A DNA stretch of 64,000 nt from Polymorphobacter megasporae (GTDB lineage Bacteria > Pseudomonadota > Alphaproteobacteria > Sphingomonadales > Sphingomonadaceae): NCBI RefSeq assembly GCF_018982885.2, contig NZ_CP081849.1, positions 682,001 through 746,000 on the forward strand. The letters run 5' to 3'. Below the pieces are notes generated by a model, which made no database searches, had not been told where the DNA came from, and saw nothing but the letters and a program-made list of their open reading frames with translations. This document shows positions 1 to 8,625 of this stretch, one piece after another. How positions within the stretch are numbered: position 1 is the first letter of the stretch; every line of letters begins with the position of its first letter. The position numbers and the translations under genes are program-made.

Positions 1-620
1 CGGTCGGCCTGCCGGTTGAGCGGCTGGTGCTGGCCGTACTTCTCGAACAGCAGCATGGCGAGGAAGCTGGGTCCGGCCCAGCCACGCGGCACGACGTGGA
101 ACGGCGCCGGCGGCTGCGTGATCGTCTCGCAGTCCCGGCAGGCGAACTTCTCGCGCACGGTCTGGATCACCTTCCACGTGCGCGGAATCACCTCGAGCGT
201 CTCGGTGATATCCTCGCCGAGCTTCGACAGCCGGTTGCCGCCGCAGGTCGGGCACGAACAGGGCGCGACGAGGACGACACGGTCGCGCGGCAGGTGCTCG
301 GGAAACGGCTTGCGAACGGGCGGCTTGCGCTCGAAGCTGCGGACGCTGGCGGTCTTCTCGGCCGCGGCTACGGCGACGAGGGCATCCTCGCTGGCGTCGG
401 CTTCGAGCTCCTCGAGTTGCAGCTCCATCTGGTCGAGCAGCCGGCGCGTCCGTTCGGCGCTGGCGCCGTACTGCTCGCGCTTCAGCTTGGCGATCTGCAG
501 CTTGAGATGCGCGATCAGCGCCGCAGTGGCGCTCTCCCGTGCGTTGGCGTTGGCGAGCTTCGCTTCGGCCTCGTCGGCCCGCAAAACGGCTGCCGTAGCG
601 AACGCCAGCAGCGCTTCCAT
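1..620 (-). CDS. tnpC: IS66-family transposase TnpC, N-terminal part (cut by window edge)
   Basis: This is the DDE transposase of an IS66-family element, read leftwards; only about 206 N-terminal residues are inside the window. The reverse strand starts at an ATG (MEALLAFATAAVLRADEAEA), enters an alanine-rich coiled-coil-like stretch and then a cysteine-containing zinc-binding region. This matches the complete TnpC at 2346-3986 in layout but differs in sequence. The catalytic DDE residues lie outside the window. It sits 93 nt downstream of tnpB in the usual tnpA-tnpB-tnpC order. Whether the gene is complete cannot be judged from this window. Confidence 0.85.
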   Translation of the reverse strand, partial: MEALLAFATAAVLRADEAEAKLANANARESATAALIAHLKLQIAKLKREQYGASAERTRRLLDQMELQLEELEADASEDALVAVAAAEKTASVRSFERKPPVRKPFPEHLPRDRVVLVAPCSCPTCGGNRLSKLGEDITETLEVIPRTWKVIQTVREKFACRDCETITQPPAPFHVVPRGWAGPSFLAMLLFEKYGQHQPLNRQAD

Positions 621-713
621 ATCGTTGGGCAAAGCAGAAATGGCGGTGACCACGAGGCCGAGTGAATCACCCGGCACGCCTTCCTGCAAGGGCAAAATGC
701 AGGGGCGAACGGC

Positions 714-1055
714 TTATCCAGCGCTCTGCGGCCGCCAACTATACTGCGGGTTACGCCAGTCGATCCCGTCGAGCAGGCACGCCAGCTGCGAGGCGGTCAG
801 GGCCACGATCCCGTCGGTTGCCGATGGCCAGATGAAGCGGCCCTTCTCGAGCCGCTTGGCATAGAGCGACATCCCGATCCCGTCGTGCCAGACAATCTTT
901 ACCAATGATCCGGCGCGTCCGCGAAAGACGTACAGGTCGCCGGAGAACGGATCCCGGCGCAACGCCTGCTGCACGATCAGCGCCAAACCCTGCATGCCCT
1001 TGCGCATATCGGTGTGCCCCATCGCAATCCATACCCGCGCGCCCGGTGGGATCAC
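714..1055 (-). CDS. tnpB: IS66 accessory protein TnpB
   Basis: This 113-residue accessory protein of an IS66 element is needed for transposition in studied members of the family, although its biochemical role is unclear. The family signature is visible: GHTDMRKGMQGLALIVQQAL, then DLYVFRGRAGSLVKIVWHDG and a C-terminal GIDWRNPQYSW. The start is a GTG inside a GTGA overlap with the tnpA stop codon, which implies translational coupling. Longer open frames upstream are only the reading frame continuing through tnpA. Confidence 0.9.
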   Translation of the reverse strand: MIPPGARVWIAMGHTDMRKGMQGLALIVQQALRRDPFSGDLYVFRGRAGSLVKIVWHDGIGMSLYAKRLEKGRFIWPSATDGIVALTASQLACLLDGIDWRNPQYSWRPQSAG

Positions 1056-1417
1056 CGCAGCGCCCTCAGGGCTGCTGCCACGAGGACCGCCGACGCGCCT
1101 GGAAAGATGGTCATCCGCCGGCCGCGCCCGAGATCGACAACGAGCGCGGGACCAGATCCCGATCGCGGCGCGTCCGGGTCCGCCACCACGATCGCTTCGG
1201 CAAAGCCGGTAACCGACAGGTCGTCGGCAGACGGTGCCGTCTGCGCTGCCAGCTTCTTGCGCCAGGTGTAGAGCAACCCCGTCGAAATCTCGTGCCGCCG
1301 CGCTACGTCGGAGGCGCAAACCCCTGGCGCGAACGCCTCCGTCAAGATCTGCAGCCGCTGCTCGTCACTCCAGCGTCGCCGTCGCTCCGGCCCCGAAAAC
1401 ACCGTGATCTGGCCCAT
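1052..1417 (-). CDS. tnpA: IS66 accessory protein TnpA (helix-turn-helix)
   Basis: This 121-residue protein is the first gene of the left IS66 element. Its N-terminus (MGQITVFSGPERRRRWSDEQ) and the following helix-turn-helix (residues about 20-60, ending in STGLLYTWRKKL) are typical of IS66 TnpA, which is presumed to bind DNA. The stop codon overlaps the tnpB start by four bases. It diverges from the tnpA of the right-hand element, with about 160 bp between the two starts. The two TnpA proteins are clearly related but not identical, so these are two elements and not one duplicated copy. Confidence 0.9.
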   Translation of the reverse strand: MGQITVFSGPERRRRWSDEQRLQILTEAFAPGVCASDVARRHEISTGLLYTWRKKLAAQTAPSADDLSVTGFAEAIVVADPDAPRSGSGPALVVDLGRGRRMTIFPGASAVLVAAALRALR

Positions 1418-1472
1418 CGACCACTCCTAAGCGCGCTCATACGAGTGCTCTTAAGACCGGTCGTTCGCCGAT

Positions 1473-1503
1473 CCGACGTACGCCTCCGGTGAGGGCCGCC
1501 TTG
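1473..1503. repeat. Left terminal inverted repeat of the IS66 element
   Basis: Read outwards, this segment is CAAGGCGGCCCTCACCGGAG followed by gcgtacgtcgg. It matches the outer right end at 4034-4063 with about five differences in 30 positions. It lies about 75-100 bp upstream of the right-hand tnpA. The divergent left-hand element also begins in this interval, so the repeat may be shared by both, or one element may have inserted next to the other. Confidence 0.6.
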
Positions 1504-1576
1504 AGTGATTTGGCGGCTGCGGTGACGTAGCACTGGTGCAAGCGACGGTGTTTGCACCAGTGTTAGCGACGGTGCG

Positions 1577-1930
1577 ATGGGCCAGGTCACGGTATATTCG
1601 GGTGTCGAGCGTCGTCGCCGGTGGAGCGACGAGCAGAAGCGGGCCTTGATCGATGCGGCGTTTGCGCCCGACGCGATTGTCGCTGAGGTGGCGCGGGTCG
1701 CGGATGTTCGACCGAGCCAGATCTATCGGTGGCGTCGCGACCTGTACGGCACTGGCCACGCGGGCGCGGGCTTTGCGCCGGTCGTTGTCAGCGCCGACGC
1801 CCGCGATGTCGCGCCAGCATCATCACCGCCGCCGGCGATGCTGGTCGAGGTCGGTGGCTCTGTCGTGCGGATCGCAGCGGACGCGCCGGCAAAGCTGGTG
1901 ACGGCGGTCCTGCGGTCGCTGGCGCGGTGA
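1577..1930 (+). CDS. tnpA: IS66 accessory protein TnpA (helix-turn-helix)
   Basis: This 117-residue protein starts MGQVTVYSGVERRRRWSDEQ and carries a helix-turn-helix ending in RPSQIYRWRRDLY. It is the first gene of the complete IS66 element. Its TGA stop overlaps the GTG start of tnpB. It is related to the divergent TnpA at 1052-1417 through the shared N-terminal block, but the C-terminal halves differ. A role in DNA binding during transposition is family knowledge. Confidence 0.9.
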   Translation: MGQVTVYSGVERRRRWSDEQKRALIDAAFAPDAIVAEVARVADVRPSQIYRWRRDLYGTGHAGAGFAPVVVSADARDVAPASSPPPAMLVEVGGSVVRIAADAPAKLVTAVLRSLAR

Positions 1931-2274
1931 TCCCGGTCCCGGGCGGCGTCCGGATCTGGCTCGCAACCGGTCACACCGATATGCGTAAAGGCATGCACGG
2001 GCTGGCGCTGCAGGTGCAGCAGGGGCTGCGCCGCGACCCGCACGCGGGCGACCTGTACATCTTCCGCGGACGCACCGGTGGCCTAGTGAAGATCCTGTGG
2101 CACGACGGCCTCGGCACGTCGCTTTATGCGAAGCGGCTCGACCGCGGTCGCTTCGTCTGGCCTTCCGCGACCGACGGTGTCGTCGCGATCTCGGCGTCGC
2201 AGATGGCGTGCATGTTGGAGGGCATCGACTGGCGCAACCCGCAGCATACATGGCGGCCAAGCGCTGCGGGATAG
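1927..2274 (+). CDS. tnpB: IS66 accessory protein TnpB
   Basis: This 115-residue IS66 Orf2 protein contains ATGHTDMRKGMHGLALQVQQ, DLYIFRGRTGGLVKILWHDG and GIDWRNPQHTW. The GTG start lies in a GTGA overlap with tnpA, as in the neighbouring element, so the two are probably translationally coupled. The gap of 71 nt to tnpC is normal for IS66. The gene appears intact. Confidence 0.92.
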   Translation: MIPVPGGVRIWLATGHTDMRKGMHGLALQVQQGLRRDPHAGDLYIFRGRTGGLVKILWHDGLGTSLYAKRLDRGRFVWPSATDGVVAISASQMACMLEGIDWRNPQHTWRPSAAG

Positions 2275-2345
2275 GGTCTTTTCCCAAGCCAGACGACGCC
2301 AAAACGCTTCACGGTTCCTCGCGATTTTGCTATGTTGTGGGGGCG

Positions 2346-3986
2346 ATGGAAGCGTTGTCTCCCGCCGATATTATTGCGCTCCGACAGGCGCTTGACGAGG
2401 CACGAAGCGATGCCGCCGTCGCCCGGGCCGACGCCGCCAACGCTCGCGCGATCAACTCCGACCTTGAGGCCCGCATCGCCCTTCAGGCGCTCCAGATCGC
2501 GATGCTCAAGCGCGACCGGTTCGGCCAGCGTTCGGAGCGCAGTCGGCGATTGATCGACCAGATGGAGCTGGCCTTCGAGGAGGCCGAGGCAACCGCCGCT
2601 GCCGACGAAGCCGCCGCCGCTCATGCTGCAGCGAAGACCACGACCGTCACCGCGTTCGTCCGCGCCCGGCCGTCGCGGCAACCGCTGCCCGCGCACCTGC
2701 CGCGCGAGCGCGTCGTGATCCCGAGCCCTCCCTGCTGCGCCGGCTGCGGTTCGAACCGCCTGTCGAAGCTCGGCGAGGATGTCACCGAGACCCTCGAGGT
2801 AATCCCGCGCCAGTGGAAGGTCATCCAGACGGTGCGCGAGCGCTTCGCCTGCCGGGCCTGCGAGCGCGTCAGCCAGCCGCCGGCTCCGTTCCACGTCACC
2901 CCGCGAGGCCTGTTCGGCGCGAGCATGCTGGCGATGCTCCTGTTCGAGAAGTTCGGGCAGCACCAGCCGTTAAACCGGCAACGCGACCGTTATGCGCATG
3001 AAGGTGTCGATCTCAGCCTGTCGACGCTGGCCGACCAGGTCGGCGCCTGCACCGCCGCGCTTAAACCACTGTATCGGTTGATCGAGGCCCACGTCCTCGC
3101 CGCCGAGCGCCTGCACGGCGACGATACCACGGTGCCCGTGCTGGCTAAGGTCAAGACCGATATCGGCCGCATCTGGACTTACGTCCGCGACGACCGGCCG
3201 TTCGGCGGCCCGGCCCCGCCGGCGGCGCTGTTCCACTACTCGCGCGACCGGCGCGGTGAGCATCCGCGTGATCATCTGGCCCACTATAACGGCATCCTGC
3301 AGGCCGATGCCTATGCCGGGTACAACGCGCTGTTCAAGCCGGGCCGCTCCGCCGGGCAGGTCGCCCGCGCGCTGTGCTGGGCACACGCACGGCGCAAGTT
3401 CTTCGTTCTCGCCGACGTCGCCACCCAGGTGAAGCGCAAGCCCGACATTGCCCCGGTGATCTCGCCATTGGCGCTCGAGGCGGTGGCGCGGATCGACCGT
3501 ATCTTCGACATCGAACGCGCGATCTGCGGCAAGACCGCCGAAGAGCGGCTCGCCGTGCGTCAGGAACTCGTCACGCCCATCGTAACCGAGCTCGAACACT
3601 GGCTGCGCCAGCAACGTGCGACGCTTGCCCGGCATAATCCGGTCGCGGTGGCGATCAACTACATGCTCAAGGACTGGCCCGCGTTCACCCGGTTCCTTGC
3701 CGATGGACGGATCTGCCTGACCAACAATGCCGCCGAACGAGCCCTGCGCGGTGTCGCCCTCGGCAGGAAGTCGTGGCTGTTCGCCGGCTCCGACCGCGGC
3801 GGACAGCGCGCTGCGTTCATGTACTCGCTCATCGTCACCGCAAAGCTCAACGATATCGATCCGCAGGCGTGGCTCGCCGATGTCCTCGGCCGCATCGCCG
3901 AACTCCCACAGCAGCGCCTCGCCGAACTGCTCCCGTGGAACTGGCGATCCGACACCTCAAACGTTCCGATCGCTCAAGCCGCCTGA
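2346..3986 (+). CDS. tnpC: IS66-family DDE transposase TnpC
   Basis: This 546-residue transposase catalyses movement of the IS66 element. In order it shows an alanine-rich coiled-coil N-terminus, a zinc-binding block (CCAGCGS...CRAC near residues 128-175), the first catalytic aspartate in GDDTTVPV (about residue 259), a second in LQADAYAGYNAL, and the catalytic glutamate in NNAAERALRGVALGRKSWLF. The length is normal for the family. The chosen ATG (MEALSPADII) matches the start of the left-hand TnpC; the open frame extends further upstream only because it reads through tnpB. It appears intact. Confidence 0.95.
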   Translation: MEALSPADIIALRQALDEARSDAAVARADAANARAINSDLEARIALQALQIAMLKRDRFGQRSERSRRLIDQMELAFEEAEATAAADEAAAAHAAAKTTTVTAFVRARPSRQPLPAHLPRERVVIPSPPCCAGCGSNRLSKLGEDVTETLEVIPRQWKVIQTVRERFACRACERVSQPPAPFHVTPRGLFGASMLAMLLFEKFGQHQPLNRQRDRYAHEGVDLSLSTLADQVGACTAALKPLYRLIEAHVLAAERLHGDDTTVPVLAKVKTDIGRIWTYVRDDRPFGGPAPPAALFHYSRDRRGEHPRDHLAHYNGILQADAYAGYNALFKPGRSAGQVARALCWAHARRKFFVLADVATQVKRKPDIAPVISPLALEAVARIDRIFDIERAICGKTAEERLAVRQELVTPIVTELEHWLRQQRATLARHNPVAVAINYMLKDWPAFTRFLADGRICLTNNAAERALRGVALGRKSWLFAGSDRGGQRAAFMYSLIVTAKLNDIDPQAWLADVLGRIAELPQQRLAELLPWNWRSDTSNVPIAQAA

Positions 3987-4033
3987 GCATGCAGCAGCGA
4001 GCCTGCGGCCCTCACCGGATGCGTACGATCCGA

Positions 4034-4063
4034 CAAGGCGGCCCTCGCCGGATGGATACGTGG
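4034..4063. repeat. Right terminal inverted repeat of the IS66 element
   Basis: This segment (CAAGGCGGCCCTCGCCGGAT then ggatacgtgg) pairs with the left repeat at 1473-1503. A second, partly degenerate copy of the same end (GCGGCCCTCACCGGATGCGT) lies just inside at 4005-4024. The right end therefore carries a tandem pair, which could reflect transposase binding sites or an earlier insertion end. Confidence 0.6.
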
Positions 4064-4367
4064 TACCAGTCCAAGGCGACAGTGGTGTGTGGACCGGTCT
4101 ATTGTGCCTTCTTCGCGACGTCGCGCGACCCGGCTCGAGCCGGACGAGGTGGCCAGTTTCGCGTCCATAATGGCGACCGCGACCTCTACGTCAAAAATCT
4201 TTGGATATTGTCGTGGCCAGCGGTGAAACCGCCGTAGCATCGGCAACTAAAGCGCGCTGCGCATCAAACTAAATCTGGCCGGATTGCTAAAATTGGCGAG
4301 CCGACTACGGACCGTGACTGTCGACACCTGGGTCGTTTCGGCTCAGGTGCTGCAAACGTCGCCGATC
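4064..4367. other. Intergenic stretch, no gene recognised
   Basis: Between the IS66 right end and the palindrome at 4368 no open frame has recognisable protein features. Short open frames here look like chance. Confidence 0.6.
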
Positions 4368-4393
4368 GGGCCGGGCGAATATTCGCCCGGCCC
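4368..4393 (-). terminator. Perfect 26-nt palindrome, probable terminator for the DUF892 gene
   Basis: The arms GGGCCGGGCGAAT and ATTCGCCCGGCCC are perfectly complementary, and the structure lies 10 nt past the stop codon of the leftward ferritin-like gene. There is no clear T-run on the minus strand after the stem, so termination is inferred from position. On the plus strand a TATTTT follows, so it might act in that direction too. Confidence 0.5.
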
Positions 4394-4402
4394 TCGGTAT
4401 TT

Positions 4403-4906
4403 TCAGACTTCGACCGCTTCAACATTGACAGCCGACTCAGCGAGCTCGCTCATCATGTCGTCGCCCCGGTGCATATCCGCTACAGCGGCCTCGAGCTTGT
4501 CCACGTCATCGTTAAGCTTAAGTGCCTTCGCGAATGCGGCGACCGTGCCAAAGCCGGTAATGCCATAGTGCGTCATACGCTGGTACTGAGCGATGATCGC
4601 GGCATCCAAGACCGGACCTGACTTCGGCGCATCCTCGACGGTGTGCTTGAGCGCCTCGGCGGCAAGACCCTCCATCCCCTTGCAATGCTCCTTCTTGGGC
4701 TTCTCGCCTTGCCCCTCGATAAGCGCTTTCAGCACGTCTGTGTGCTTGGCGATGCCGTCCTGCGACGCTTGAAGCATATCCTTCAGCTTGGGATCAGTCG
4801 CGTGCTTGGCTATTTTCTTAAGTGCCTTAGCCATCTGGTCGTTCGCTGACCACAGATCTGCTAACTCGTCTACGTAGAGCTCTTGCAGCGTTTCAATCTT
4901 TGCCAT
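4403..4906 (-). CDS. DUF892 / YciE-YciF-type ferritin-like protein
   Basis: This 167-residue soluble protein resembles the YciE/YciF (DUF892) family of four-helix ferritin-like proteins, which are associated with stress responses in enterobacteria. Their exact activity is not established. The characteristic start is MAKIETLQELYVDELADLWS, followed by long amphipathic helices and the closing segment YGITGFGTVAAFAKALKLND. An earlier in-frame start adds 29 residues of unlikely sequence, whereas this ATG has a strong GAGGAGA ribosome site upstream. It is monocistronic and followed by a strong palindrome. The identification rests on recalled family sequence. Confidence 0.85.
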   Translation of the reverse strand: MAKIETLQELYVDELADLWSANDQMAKALKKIAKHATDPKLKDMLQASQDGIAKHTDVLKALIEGQGEKPKKEHCKGMEGLAAEALKHTVEDAPKSGPVLDAAIIAQYQRMTHYGITGFGTVAAFAKALKLNDDVDKLEAAVADMHRGDDMMSELAESAVNVEAVEV

Positions 4907-5696
4907 AGTCCATCTCCTCGTTGGTCGTGCAACACCCAGCCCAACGGCCGGGCAGGTATAATCGCTCCTTACCTCCAAAGATTGAGTTTGCACGCTCTCG
5001 AGACTTAGCGTGACACTCGTCTTCCAATGCCGTTTCGCTCAGGCGGCTCATCGCCAACCCCCGACCTTGTCGGGGGCCAAGATCATCTACGTCGCCACGG
5101 CGATCTATTACGTCCGACGCTATCTTGCTGCGGCAAAGGCGCTTCGGACGCTTGCTTTTCACTCGCCTGAATAATTGCCATCCCGGACCTTATTGATTTC
5201 GCACCGGCTTCCATCCTATAAAGTACATAATGAGAACACTCGCGCCAAAGGAGTCGCGCCATAGTTGTTGTCAAAGGAATTTTCTTGACGGGCCTTGCAA
5301 CCGTCATCACGAGCCTGTCGGCGCTTCTCTAAGCGTTTACGCGTCCGATGTGTCGACCGCCATGTGTCCCACGTGGGTGATCGCCCAGAATGTCTCGGTG
5401 TATACGACGCTCCGTTGATCGAGAGCGGCATCCCGAGCACGACGCGCCGAGCGGGTGTGTCGGGCTGCACTCCGCTGAGCGCTTTATGCGCCTGCTCACG
5501 ATGCTACCTGTTTTATGGTCGGGCAGCGGCCACGCTATATCCGGGAATATCTGCAAGGGTCGCATTCAGTTACAGCGCTGCACGAGACCATCGCTGGTTT
5601 CATGTCCGTTTTAAAAATTCACGATTCAACTAAACTATGGAGATAGCCGACGCGAGCCAATGCACCACAGGCTGTCTGCAATATCGATCGCCCGCA
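4907..5696. other. Long stretch with no recognisable gene
   Basis: Several short overlapping open frames exist on both strands, but none has a convincing start, domain or membrane pattern, and they contradict each other. The text looks less G+C-rich than the flanks. It may be decayed or regulatory DNA; nothing specific was recognised. Confidence 0.5.
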
Positions 5697-5846
5697 TCAA
5701 TTTAATATCGGTGCCTGTGTAGCGGTCTTGCTGGGGTCGACTGCCGGCGGGCTGTGTCCCTTAGCAATCCACATATTTATCACAAAAGTCGCGAGTGCGA
5801 GGACCACCACGGACGTCAAACCGACAACCCATCGCCTGCTCATCAT
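5697..5846 (-). CDS. Small single-pass membrane protein, unknown function
   Basis: This 49-residue open frame begins MMSRRWVVGLTSVVVLALAT, giving a positively charged N-terminus followed by one hydrophobic helix and a short Pro/Thr-rich tail ending in ILN. The layout is plausible for a small inner-membrane protein. An upstream in-frame start would add 18 unlikely residues. No family is recognised, and a chance open frame is possible. Confidence 0.35.
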   Translation of the reverse strand: MMSRRWVVGLTSVVVLALATFVINMWIAKGHSPPAVDPSKTATQAPILN

Positions 5847-6124
5847 TCGGCCTTCTAATCTGCGTCCGGACGTCCAATGTATTCGCCCGAGGTTCGACAT
5901 TCATTTTGGGTATTCCTGGCGCTTGAGCCACGCCGGTTAGAGCAGCACGGTTATACATGCTAAACAGCTGCTGGCGACAAGTCCGTTTCGCTGCGGCGAA
6001 TGCCCCCACCATAGACATTACGAACGCAGTGCGCTGCGCCGGATCTCAGCGGTCTTCAGTGTGGCATTCGTGTCGAGCCATCCCCCTCTCCCGCTGCACT
6101 ACTGCTGAAGGGTTGGGGTCGACA

Positions 6125-6548
6125 CTGCTTCGCGTGTACAAAGGGTCTGGCAAAGCCAATCTTGGACTGATCTCCGCCGGGGTCGCCTATCGCGGGTTTC
6201 TGAAGTTGATTTCCGCCCGGCGTGCTTATGCTGACCTATGACCTCGTCACCGATCCCAACGCGATCGCGACCCAGATGCGTGCGATCGTGCAGCACGTGC
6301 CCGCCGACGCGGCCAAGTTGATTGACGAGCAGATGAATACTGTTGTCATCGCCGCGACGGGGAAGAAAGGCCTCGGGCTCGAGCTGGCGCTTGTACTGGT
6401 CCTGTTCGGTGCAATGAAGGGCGCCGGCGCGGTCGCTATCGCGCTTCATGTTACATACAATGTTACCGAGGATCGCAGCTTCATTCACTCGACGCTGATC
6501 AACGCCGCCGTGACGATCGGCGCGGTCTTGGTCGCAGGTAACACTTAA
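6125..6548 (+). pseudogene. Frameshifted and truncated YihY/BrkB-family membrane protein
   Basis: Two frames together resemble the first half of YihY/BrkB inner-membrane proteins. The first encodes NLGLISAGVAYRGFLKL. The second continues in another frame as FPPGVLMLTYDLVTDPNAIA and on to ALHVTYNVTEDRSFIHSTLI, which matches the conserved BrkB block. Removing one base near 6209-6210 joins GFLKL directly to FPPGVL, where intact relatives read a continuous FLALFPA-type segment. The reading then stops after AVLVAGNT, well short of the family's usual length of roughly 300 residues. The gene is thus both frameshifted and truncated and should be non-functional. Confidence 0.7.
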
Positions 6549-6670
6549 GCGTCGGAATCAGCATTCGATGCGCTCGGCCATTCCGCCGCCGGGCTATCGG
6601 CTTTCTTGTCCGGCAGCAACCTCTCTGGGTCGTCCGCGTTTGCAAGTCCAGAAACGCTTTCCCTCGTGAA

Positions 6671-6710
6671 ACAAAAATGTCGGGCCGCAGCAACGCCGCT
6701 GCGGCCCGAC
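6671..6710 (-). terminator. Rho-independent terminator of the PEP-CTERM gene
   Basis: A 13-bp perfect stem (GTCGGGCCGCAGC pairing with GCTGCGGCCCGAC) with a 6-nt loop lies directly after the stop codon of the leftward gene. On the minus strand it is followed by ATTTTTGTTT. Stem strength, position and T-run together make a standard intrinsic terminator. Confidence 0.85.
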
Positions 6711-6716
6711 GATTGA

Positions 6717-7331
6717 TTAAGCGGCAACGACGGCCGGATTGCGGCGCCGCGCGGCGGCACCGACGAGCCCGAAACCGGCAACAAGCATGACCCACGATGC
6801 GGGTTCGGGGACTGCGCCCGCGATGGTGTCGAGTTCAAACGAGTTGCTCGAAGACGCAAAGTTTACGCGGTCGATGGCAGCGCCGTCGAAGGCGAAGCTG
6901 ACGCGACGGTTGTTCGTCGGCGAGCCCTGGCTACCATCGGCCGGGGCTGCGGGAACCTGGCCGCCAGTGAAAGATGCGACAAGGGCCGATCCCGAGAAAA
7001 AACTGACAGTATTGTAGTTGTCAATCGAGCCCCAGTAGAAGCTCAGGGCCTTGACCGCAGGCGAGATCGCCAGTGAGGCAATCTGGCCGCCGAGGACTGT
7101 CAGATACTGGGTCGTGTCGCCAAGCGGCGCGGCGTATTGGCCGCTCAATGAGCCCGTGGTCAGCTGATAACCGCCACCGAGCCCGGCAGCCGTATCGAAG
7201 TTGGTGATCAGGCGTTGGCCAGCCGGAACACCGGCGTCAGGGCCATTGGTAGACGACGCGATCGTCATTGCACCTGCCGGGATAGCGGCGAACATGGCGA
7301 GGATCGTGGTGGTGTGAAACAGGCTACGCAT
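6717..7331 (-). CDS. PEP-CTERM sorting-signal secreted protein
   Basis: This 204-residue exported protein has a signal peptide (MRSLFHTTTILAMFAAIPAG, then AMT) and a C-terminal PEP-CTERM tail: VPEPASWVMLVAGFGLVGAA followed by an arginine cluster. In known systems the tail is recognised by exosortase/EpsH-type transpeptidases and the protein ends up at the cell surface or in exopolysaccharide. The middle is Ser/Gly/Ala-rich and beta-like with no recognised enzyme motif. The start has an AGAAGGGG ribosome site. A terminator follows. No exosortase gene is in this window, so sorting would rely on one encoded elsewhere. Confidence 0.85.
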   Translation of the reverse strand: MRSLFHTTTILAMFAAIPAGAMTIASSTNGPDAGVPAGQRLITNFDTAAGLGGGYQLTTGSLSGQYAAPLGDTTQYLTVLGGQIASLAISPAVKALSFYWGSIDNYNTVSFFSGSALVASFTGGQVPAAPADGSQGSPTNNRRVSFAFDGAAIDRVNFASSSNSFELDTIAGAVPEPASWVMLVAGFGLVGAAARRRNPAVVAA

Positions 7332-7659
7332 ACAGACCCCTTCTGGAATTAATAATTCGGTAAGGACTCCTTAAACCCTCTCCACTCAGAGACAAGCTAA
7401 TGAGTAGTTAACGCATTCGCTGATCGCGAACTTGTCAATGGGCGGGTGGGACCGCCGGAATGATCACACTGCTGCTCAGGTTTCGAAGCGCTGACGATTA
7501 TGTCCGTAGAGCATCGGTGAAGCGGTCGGGCGGTCGTCAGCAATCAGATGCGCATGTGAGCGCCAGGCTTGAATCGATCGAAGACCGAGACGGGTGAGCG
7601 GAAGGCGAATTTGTCAGGATAAATAGCGGCAGCATCTCCAGAAATAGTAACGGCGACGG
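7332..7659. other. Intergenic region upstream of the PEP-CTERM gene
   Basis: No coding sequence was recognised. The promoter of the leftward PEP-CTERM gene should lie here, but no hexamer pair was convincing enough to annotate. Confidence 0.5.
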
Positions 7660-7920
7660 ATGATCGCAGATGGCGCATTGAGGCCTAAGGTAAACGACGA
7701 TTTATGTATCGCATCGACCCGCGCGACGGTCTCCTACACGCTAACACTGCTGTTCATCCTTGCCCTTGATGCGGTGCTGATCACGGTGAAATCGCTCGCC
7801 GTCGCCGGATCGCGGCGGCTTAGCGCGCTGCAGTCGATCGTCATGGTGCTGAGCGGCGCGGCGATCAATTTGTTTAGGCTATCCGATGAGGGCGAGCGTG
7901 AGGCCGCCGACGCTAAGTAG
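7660..7920 (+). CDS. Possible small membrane protein (low confidence)
   Basis: This 86-residue open frame contains one clear hydrophobic stretch (SYTLTLLFILALDAVLITVK) and a second weaker one (ALQSIVMVLSGAAINLF), ending in a charged tail. No family is recognised. It is followed in another frame by what looks like the decayed tail of an antiporter, so it may be part of the same broken gene. Confidence 0.3.
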   Translation: MIADGALRPKVNDDLCIASTRATVSYTLTLLFILALDAVLITVKSLAVAGSRRLSALQSIVMVLSGAAINLFRLSDEGEREAADAK

Positions 7921-8003
7921 GCGGAGGTCAGGGCGCGACTGGGGACGATCGACGCGGTCCTCGTCGACATCGACCATTCGATGCCACCGGCGAAGACCCG
8001 ACG

Positions 8004-8277
8004 ATGATCGAGGCGCTACGCCGCCGCCACGGCGGCCGGCGCAAGGACTATGCCGTTACCGCCGACGACGCGGTCCAGGGCAACCCGGTCGCGCAGCTCC
8101 AGGCTCGACTGATCGAGGCCGAGCGTGGCGCATCGCCACGCCTATCGCGCTGATGCGATTACCGACGACGCCCGCCGCCGGATCGAACGCGAGCTCGACC
8201 CCGACGATGCGCGCAACCCGCACGCGCTCGAGAACGCGACCAGCGATCGTCTCGCCGAGCCCAAATCCGGGAGCTGA
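8004..8277 (+). pseudogene. Probable decayed C-terminal tail of a CPA1-type Na+/H+ antiporter
   Basis: One frame reads MIEALRRRHGGRRKDYAVTA onward and stops at 8153. A second frame overlapping it from about 8126 reads AYRADAITDDARRRIEREL and then ALENATSDRLAEPK before a stop. Fused, these give a charged helical segment that resembles, from memory, the cytoplasmic tail of sphingomonad cation:proton antiporters. No transport domain is present. The frameshift plus the missing membrane part argue for a remnant; the family assignment is tentative. Confidence 0.3.
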
Positions 8278-8625
8278 TCGATCTGTAACGCAAGTCTTCG
8301 CCGCTCGCGTGAAAGGCCGACACCATGATGTCTGGTACCTTTGAGACCAGGATAGCTGGCGGCACCAGTTTGAGTTTGGGTAGCAACATCGATGCATGTC
8401 TTCGACGCGCTTGATACCGACCCAGATGGTGCGTGCCTGCAACGATTGCGAAGCCCTCACGATATGAGAATCCTGAATTACTGTGCCAAAGTCTGGGTCA
8501 GAATGTACAAGACCGATCCGAGCCGAATTGGTCGGCAATCAAAATCATATCTGAGTTGCTGCCGATCGTAACGGAGACGGGATATTATATATTGCTCGCG
8601 CCGGCCGTCTCGACGTTCCGCCTAG

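Larger units (their letters stand above)
1473..4063 (+). mobile_element. Complete IS66-family element (right-hand copy)
   Basis: The three IS66 genes tnpA, tnpB and tnpC lie in order between related terminal inverted repeats at about 1473-1503 and 4034-4063. The repeats share the inward-facing core CTCNCCGGA and a CAAGGCGGCC block. An additional inner copy of the right end lies at 4005-4029. I could not find an identical 8-bp target duplication immediately outside the repeats. The insertion may therefore be old or rearranged, or my boundaries may be a few bases off. Confidence 0.7.

Noticed and set aside
27-864. Long plus-strand open frames opposite the left IS66 tnpC and tnpB
   Set aside because: Composition is Ser/Arg/Leu shadow sequence; the minus strand encodes clear IS66 proteins.
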